A DNA stretch of 64,000 bases. It comes from Ciona savignyi. Lineage: Eukaryota > Chordata > Ascidiacea > Phlebobranchia > Cionidae. Under the pieces are notes generated by a model. The model was not told where the DNA came from. It saw nothing but the letters and a program-made list of their open reading frames with translations, and searched no databases. The stretch covers positions 115,367-179,366 of the forward strand of contig CH002552.1 of assembly GCA_000149265.1 (NCBI GenBank), read 5' to 3'. The translations under genes were made by a program, and so were the position numbers. This document shows, in pieces, positions 60,016 through 64,000 of this stretch (position 1 is its first letter; each line of letters opens with the position of its first letter).

Positions 60016-61459
60016 GATCGTTTATATATCTTCCCTTGTCGAATATTCCAAATAATTTTAATATGTTTTGAACTTCTGATGAAATTTTGGTCTTCTTGGT
60101 TTTAAACATTTCGCTGCGCATGTTTCGCGGAGGTCGAGGGACACAAGGCTTACCACGAAGGCCTGAAAACAAATCCAAGAAACATGGCTTCTTCTAAATC
60201 TCACTAAACCACAACAATATCAGATCTTTTGCAATTTTCTCTGTTTTTTTATTTAATATTTGTTCATGAGATTTTATGTACATTGTACATGGTTTTATTA
60301 CAATTATTTGTTTTAGTCCTTTTTTATACGATTCTGCTTATTTAGGAACACCAGAAAAAGGTTGAACCAAGAATCAGATCCACCAACCAAGGATTTATAC
60401 AACAAGCACTTGTTATACTGTATTTTTGTTATATTTACTCTTATGTAATACCGTAAGTATATACACTTTTGTTCATTAACTTTATGAGATGAAACGAAAA
60501 ATGCTGCTCCGCCTAATCTATCAGATAAGTAATTGTCACGTACGTGTGGATGTCTCTGGGATAGACGCTGTCACGTTCGCGTCTATCGCATCGAATCAAT
60601 TTCTTTTGAATCCATACAGGAAATAATCTCAAAATATAATTTCCTTTGTCTCGCGGGCTAGAGGCTTGGCTTAATGTTTTCTCTCATCCATTTCTTGTTT
60701 AACACAGTTGTTGTTGCTGCCTCGTAAAAGTATTTTTACGACAGAAATGAAACAAATTAGAGATCGCCAGTCACATGTCAACCATCAGTATTTGTAAAAC
60801 CCATTTTTATTGTACGTTTTTTGTTTCTGCAAGTGCTACAGAAACATGTACCACCGTTAGACCAATTATTAAAGCTTGTTGCGTTTTGCCCTAATAAAAA
60901 TGCAACTACCAAAAATATAGATAAAAACATTTATTTATAATTTGATCACAGAAAACATGATAAAACACGTCTTAACAGCTTAAAAACGGATTTGGCAGAA
61001 ATTCATAAAGGTAAAGACAAAGTTGACAACATGATTACAAAAATGTATAACCCCCCCCCCCTCCTTCCATTTGAAACTATAATTTATGAAACAGCTAGGA
61101 GACCAACAATTTTATTGTACGCAGCTATGCTCCACTATTACAAAGTGTCACAGCTTAACGAAAACGCCTCTCGCAGCCTGGCACATGCTAATTTCAGTTT
61201 GTCAATCAATAGTACGACAGGAAACGAGCTGTCAATCAAGGTGGATCTTCTTGTGCGCTTTGTAGAAACGCACCACCTTTTCTGACTGTTTAAACTGAGG
61301 CAATCTCCCATTAAATTATAAATTAATCAGTATCTTTTATAAAAGCTTAATCCTTTAAGCCAATAAAATATAATATTATCACATAAACGAAATAGTCAGA
61401 CGCTTAAATCCACGACAAATTTCTACCAAAAAATTTTAAAAAAATTATAGTCAGTTTAA
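60016..61459. other. Intergenic between the divergent peptide exons
   Basis: A 97-codon open frame (60,992-61,285, MAEIHKGKDKVDNM...) is the longest in this stretch. It crosses a run of C residues (about 61,051-61,061) and has no recognisable domain; I leave it as an unsupported possibility. Degenerate foldback terminal sequence occurs at about 60,770-60,860 (CATGTCAACCATCAGTATTT, GTTTCTGCAAGTGCTACAGA). Confidence 0.45.
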
Positions 61460-61745
61460 AGCAAATATCAACTACTCAGCCGGAGATTCCTTCCTCCTAG
61501 ATCTCCTAATGGAAATCAAAGAACAATCCTCAATAGTTCGCAACATCCGAAGATACAACGAACCAAGCTTCATGCTCAGAAGGAATCCCTACAACTCATC
61601 ATCGTAGTTGAGGATTCGTCATATTTTGATGACGTTTTCAAGATGCACACTATAGAAATGATCCCTAAAAGTATGATCTTAATTTTAAAACGGTTTTGCA
61701 AACTCGACCGCAATAACAAAATATATTTTCCGTTTGTGGTGCTTA
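61460..61745 (+). pseudogene. Ubiquitin-specific-protease-like fragment, copy 4 (longest open copy)
   Basis: Open from 61,460 without stop: QLLSRRFLPPRSPNGNQRTI, then EDSSYFDDVFKMHTIEMIPK, SMILILKRFCKLDRNNKIYF and PFVV. The pattern IPKxxILxLKRF followed by KIxFPF matches the strand region of peptidase C19 (USP) domains. No Cys or His box of a USP is present nearby and the frame then runs into a SINE, so this is a fragment. A second frame (NYSAGDSF...RRNPYNSSS-stop) is also open in three copies; which was ancestral is unclear. Confidence 0.5.
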
Positions 61746-62045
61746 GATATAATACGACCGAATGGCTTGATCAGTGCTTTGTTTTACAACCGAAATGTTT
61801 CCGGTTCGAAACTGATCGTCAGCCAATTACTTATGTCTCTGAGCAACACACTAAGCAGTGATCGTTTAAACTCAAAGGATGAATTGTTTGTACTAAAACT
61901 AAAGAAATGTCTTAATTATACATTAAACGTCGCAATAGCTCAGATAACCGACGATGGGTGCAAGATGATCCGACGATTGCCCGTGAGAGAACGCCACTTG
62001 CGTTTTCCCATTCACGTAGATAAACAACAATAATTTATTCCTATC
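61740..62045 (+). repeat. tRNA-derived SINE
   Basis: Plus-strand copy directly after the USP-like fragment (CGACCGAATGGCTTGATCAG, TTTCCGGTTCGAAACTGATC, ACCGACGATGGGTGCAAGAT). Confidence 0.7.
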
Positions 62046-62384
62046 CCTATTTGCTTCCATGCTGTATAATAAACCAAGGCTTAATTAATATTGGCAAAAT
62101 ATATAATTTGGTACATTGAATAGAGGATAATTGCAATTATTTTTTCTGGTATATGGAGTGGATCGCTGAGTTTTAATGTTGGATCTAAATTGTCCGGTAA
62201 AACGTCTAAGGATTCGCCATCGCCAACAGCTGGTAATATATGTGGGCATGCATGGGCGTGGATTTAGCTTGACTGACAAAATATACCACACCCAACAGAC
62301 CAGCTTAACTATAGTTGCATTTCGGCAATAAATTGCTAGGTTAAAATTCGAATAAATATGCTTTATAACGCAAACTAGAATAGG

Positions 62385-62660
62385 TTAGGATATTCATGTT
62401 TATCCCCGTGAATGGGAAAACCAAGGTGGTTAACACACGGGCAATCGTCAGATCACCTCGCGCCCACCGTCGGGTTACCGGAGCTATTGCAATGTGTTTT
62501 GTATGATTCACACGTTCCTTTAATTTGGTAGAACCCATTAAGTCGCTGGGTTCGGGCAATGTCAGTTAAGTACTTTGCTCAAGGACAGAACCAGCTCTCT
62601 AGCGGCCAGTTATCTGCAACCTTTCGGTTGAAAGGCGACGTTTTAAGAGCTCGGACCGCC
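62385..62660 (-). repeat. tRNA-derived SINE
   Basis: Well-preserved minus-strand copy (TTATCCCCGTGAATGGGAAA, CGCCCACCGTCGGGTTACCG, TCTGCAACCTTTCGGTTGAA). Confidence 0.8.
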
Positions 62661-62699
62661 AGTAGCCAGATAAAATTGCACTCACATTTGGATTACCGC

Positions 62700-63320
62700 G
62701 TACAATCGTATGGACGAGTGGTGAACGACCCTGTTAAAGAAATATATTAAAACCGGGCTTACCACCACTCCAGCACATAAAAATGAGTTAGCAACCAGCC
62801 CATAATGGCTTCGAAACTTAGACTTAGTATGATAAACAACCCTTCGGTTATCAGAGTTATTGCAGTGACTTATGTTGAACATTTTGCTGGTTTAAAAAAA
62901 GAATTGTAACTGCCTGACTGTAAGACTAATAACTATAAACCATATGGCATATTACTTCCTCAAACGAAGACATATGTTAATATATTAATTAAGTTACAAC
63001 TTACAGCGTTCTAATTTATAGTAGCTGCAATAACCCACTGAGAGCGTATTTGAAAAAGAGATTGTACAGTTATAGGAGAATTATTTTTTTAGTTTTAACA
63101 ATACCATTAAGTTTATTTATTCATTTTTTTGCGACCAGTGTTAAAAAAGGCCAACAAATCAAGTTCCGAATACAAGAAACGGAAAAATATGGCGAAACGA
63201 ATTTAACAAGGTCGTGCGGACGAATGGTTAACGCTACCAATATAAAACACCGAACACCATATCAAAACTGAAATTAGTGACAAAATCAACATGGGTTCGA
63301 AACATAGATGAATAATCCAG
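62700..63320 (+). repeat. Two tRNA-Ser-like repeats
   Basis: Copies at about 62,700-62,830 (GGACGAGTGGTGAACGACCC and CATAATGGCTTCGAAAC) and 63,210-63,320 (CGTGCGGACGAATGGTTAAC and AACATGGGTTCGAAAC). Between them lies no recognisable exon. Confidence 0.5.
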
Positions 63321-63397
63321 TTAAAATAAGTTTCTAAATGGTAAAAGCAGTGAATTTGTTTTTAGATTATTAGAAACGGCCAGAGATATATAAACCG

Positions 63398-63504
63398 ATG
63401 ATGAAAGTTTGTTTGTTGGTCCTTTTGTTTCTATTTGCAGCACAAATGAATTGCTATGTGGACGCTTTTCTTGTCGGGGACAAAATGGGTGTAAATAAAC
63501 GAAG
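63398..63504 (+). CDS. First exon of a small secreted-peptide gene (copy 2, 3' partial)
   Basis: Starts MMKVCLLVLLFLFAAQMNCY, a strong signal peptide, continues VDAFLVGDKMGVNKR and ends at a GTAAGT donor in phase 2. Paralogue of 59,927-60,015, divergently oriented. The rest of the gene lies beyond the window or was not recognised. The ATATATAAACCGATG context before the start is shared with copy 1. Secreted; role unknown (host-defence or other short peptides would fit, but nothing in the exon proves it). Confidence 0.62.
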
Positions 63505-63534
63505 GTAAGTTATTATTAATCGTATTATACCGTA

Positions 63535-63740
63535 TACACAATAGGTTGGTGGATTTGTGCGACGCATTTCAGCCGAAGGGTTGCAGATTTGTAACTGGTC
63601 GCTCGCTAGTGTAGCTTTTGCGAGGCAATTAGCGGACACTGGCTGAACCAAGCGGAGTGATTGGTTCTATTAAAGAAACGTCTCAATCAAGCACAGCTTA
63701 AAGCTATATTGCCATGTGTTAACCTATCATGCCTTTCCTC
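63535..63740 (+). repeat. tRNA-derived SINE
   Basis: Plus-strand copy shortly after the secreted-peptide exon (GACGCATTTCAGCCGAAGGG, TTGCAGATTTGTAACTGGTC). Confidence 0.6.
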
Positions 63741-63846
63741 ATTCAAGAGAACAAACAACAATATTCTATTATACGCTGGCCAAACATGTAAAGCTGTAGA
63801 TTAAAAGAGTAGCTATCAGGACAATTTAACAAACAATAGTCTAAAA

Positions 63847-64000
63847 CAGGGGTCGGCAAACTACGGCTCTTTCATCATTCTGATGCGACTCTTATTAATT
63901 TTATTGCTACTGTGTCGAGCGCTTAATAAGTTTAATACCTAGTCACCAGCGAACAGAAGAACATTTCGTATTTTAACTCACATGATGTAGTTTTACTTGT
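63847..64000. mobile_element. Left end of a hAT MITE, cut by the window
   Basis: CAGGGGTCGGCAAACTACGG then CTCTTTCATCATTCTGATGC: terminal and subterminal sequence of the same family as 43,290-43,534. The right end lies outside the window. Confidence 0.75.

Noticed and set aside
60992..61285. 97-codon plus-strand open frame MAEIHKGKDKV...
   Set aside because: Contains a run of C residues, has no recognisable domain or paralogue; kept only as a note in the intergenic entry.

Overview
The window looks like genomic DNA from an ascidian (sea squirt), most likely a Ciona species. It is AT-rich, has short-exon/short-intron genes, and is full of tRNA-derived SINEs ending in a TATCC-rich tail. It also holds hAT-type MITEs and large foldback repeats. 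The organism call is an inference. I could run no database search, and all exon models are read by eye from splice sites and from comparing paralogous copies inside the window.

Layout: (1) 0.6-10 kb: a 12-exon acyl-CoA synthetase/4-coumarate-CoA-ligase-like gene (ligase A) on the minus strand. (2) 10.3-14 kb: two complete hAT elements with perfect 8-bp target duplications, plus SINEs. (3) 14.8-21 kb: receptor C (minus), an Ig-type single-pass membrane protein whose last exon falls in a 100-N gap. (4) 23.3-32.8 kb: a tandemly duplicated 5' flank, then ligase B on the plus strand, an inverted copy of ligase A with the same 12 exons. (5) 33.2-33.7 kb: a decayed p38 MAP kinase fragment. (6) 34.1-36 kb: a tandem array. 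(7) 37.7-45.2 kb: receptor D (minus), the intact paralogue of receptor C: signal peptide, Cys-rich Ig-like domain, sushi/CCP domain, two Ig-like domains, TM segment and a tail carrying several tyrosine motifs. (8) 47.9-55.7 kb: foldback elements built of the same units as the 34-36 kb array. (9) 57-64 kb: mostly repeats, plus two divergently oriented first exons of a small secreted-peptide gene family.

The region was built by two segmental duplications. One is inverted (ligase A/B, arms about 7.5-8 kb or more, ending in ubiquitin-protease-like fragments). The other is direct (receptors C/D with their flanks, about 9 kb). The copies let exon boundaries be cross-checked and show what changed after duplication: SINE gain, a GC splice donor, loss of a CCP exon, fusion of two exons, and gain or loss of tyrosine motifs.

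The two signals most worth following are the cytoplasmic tail of receptor D (three YxN and one YxxM motifs, arranged like an immune costimulatory receptor) and the repeat arrays. In the arrays, GGGAATTCCC-like palindromes recur about every 167 bp and the units are organised as long foldbacks.
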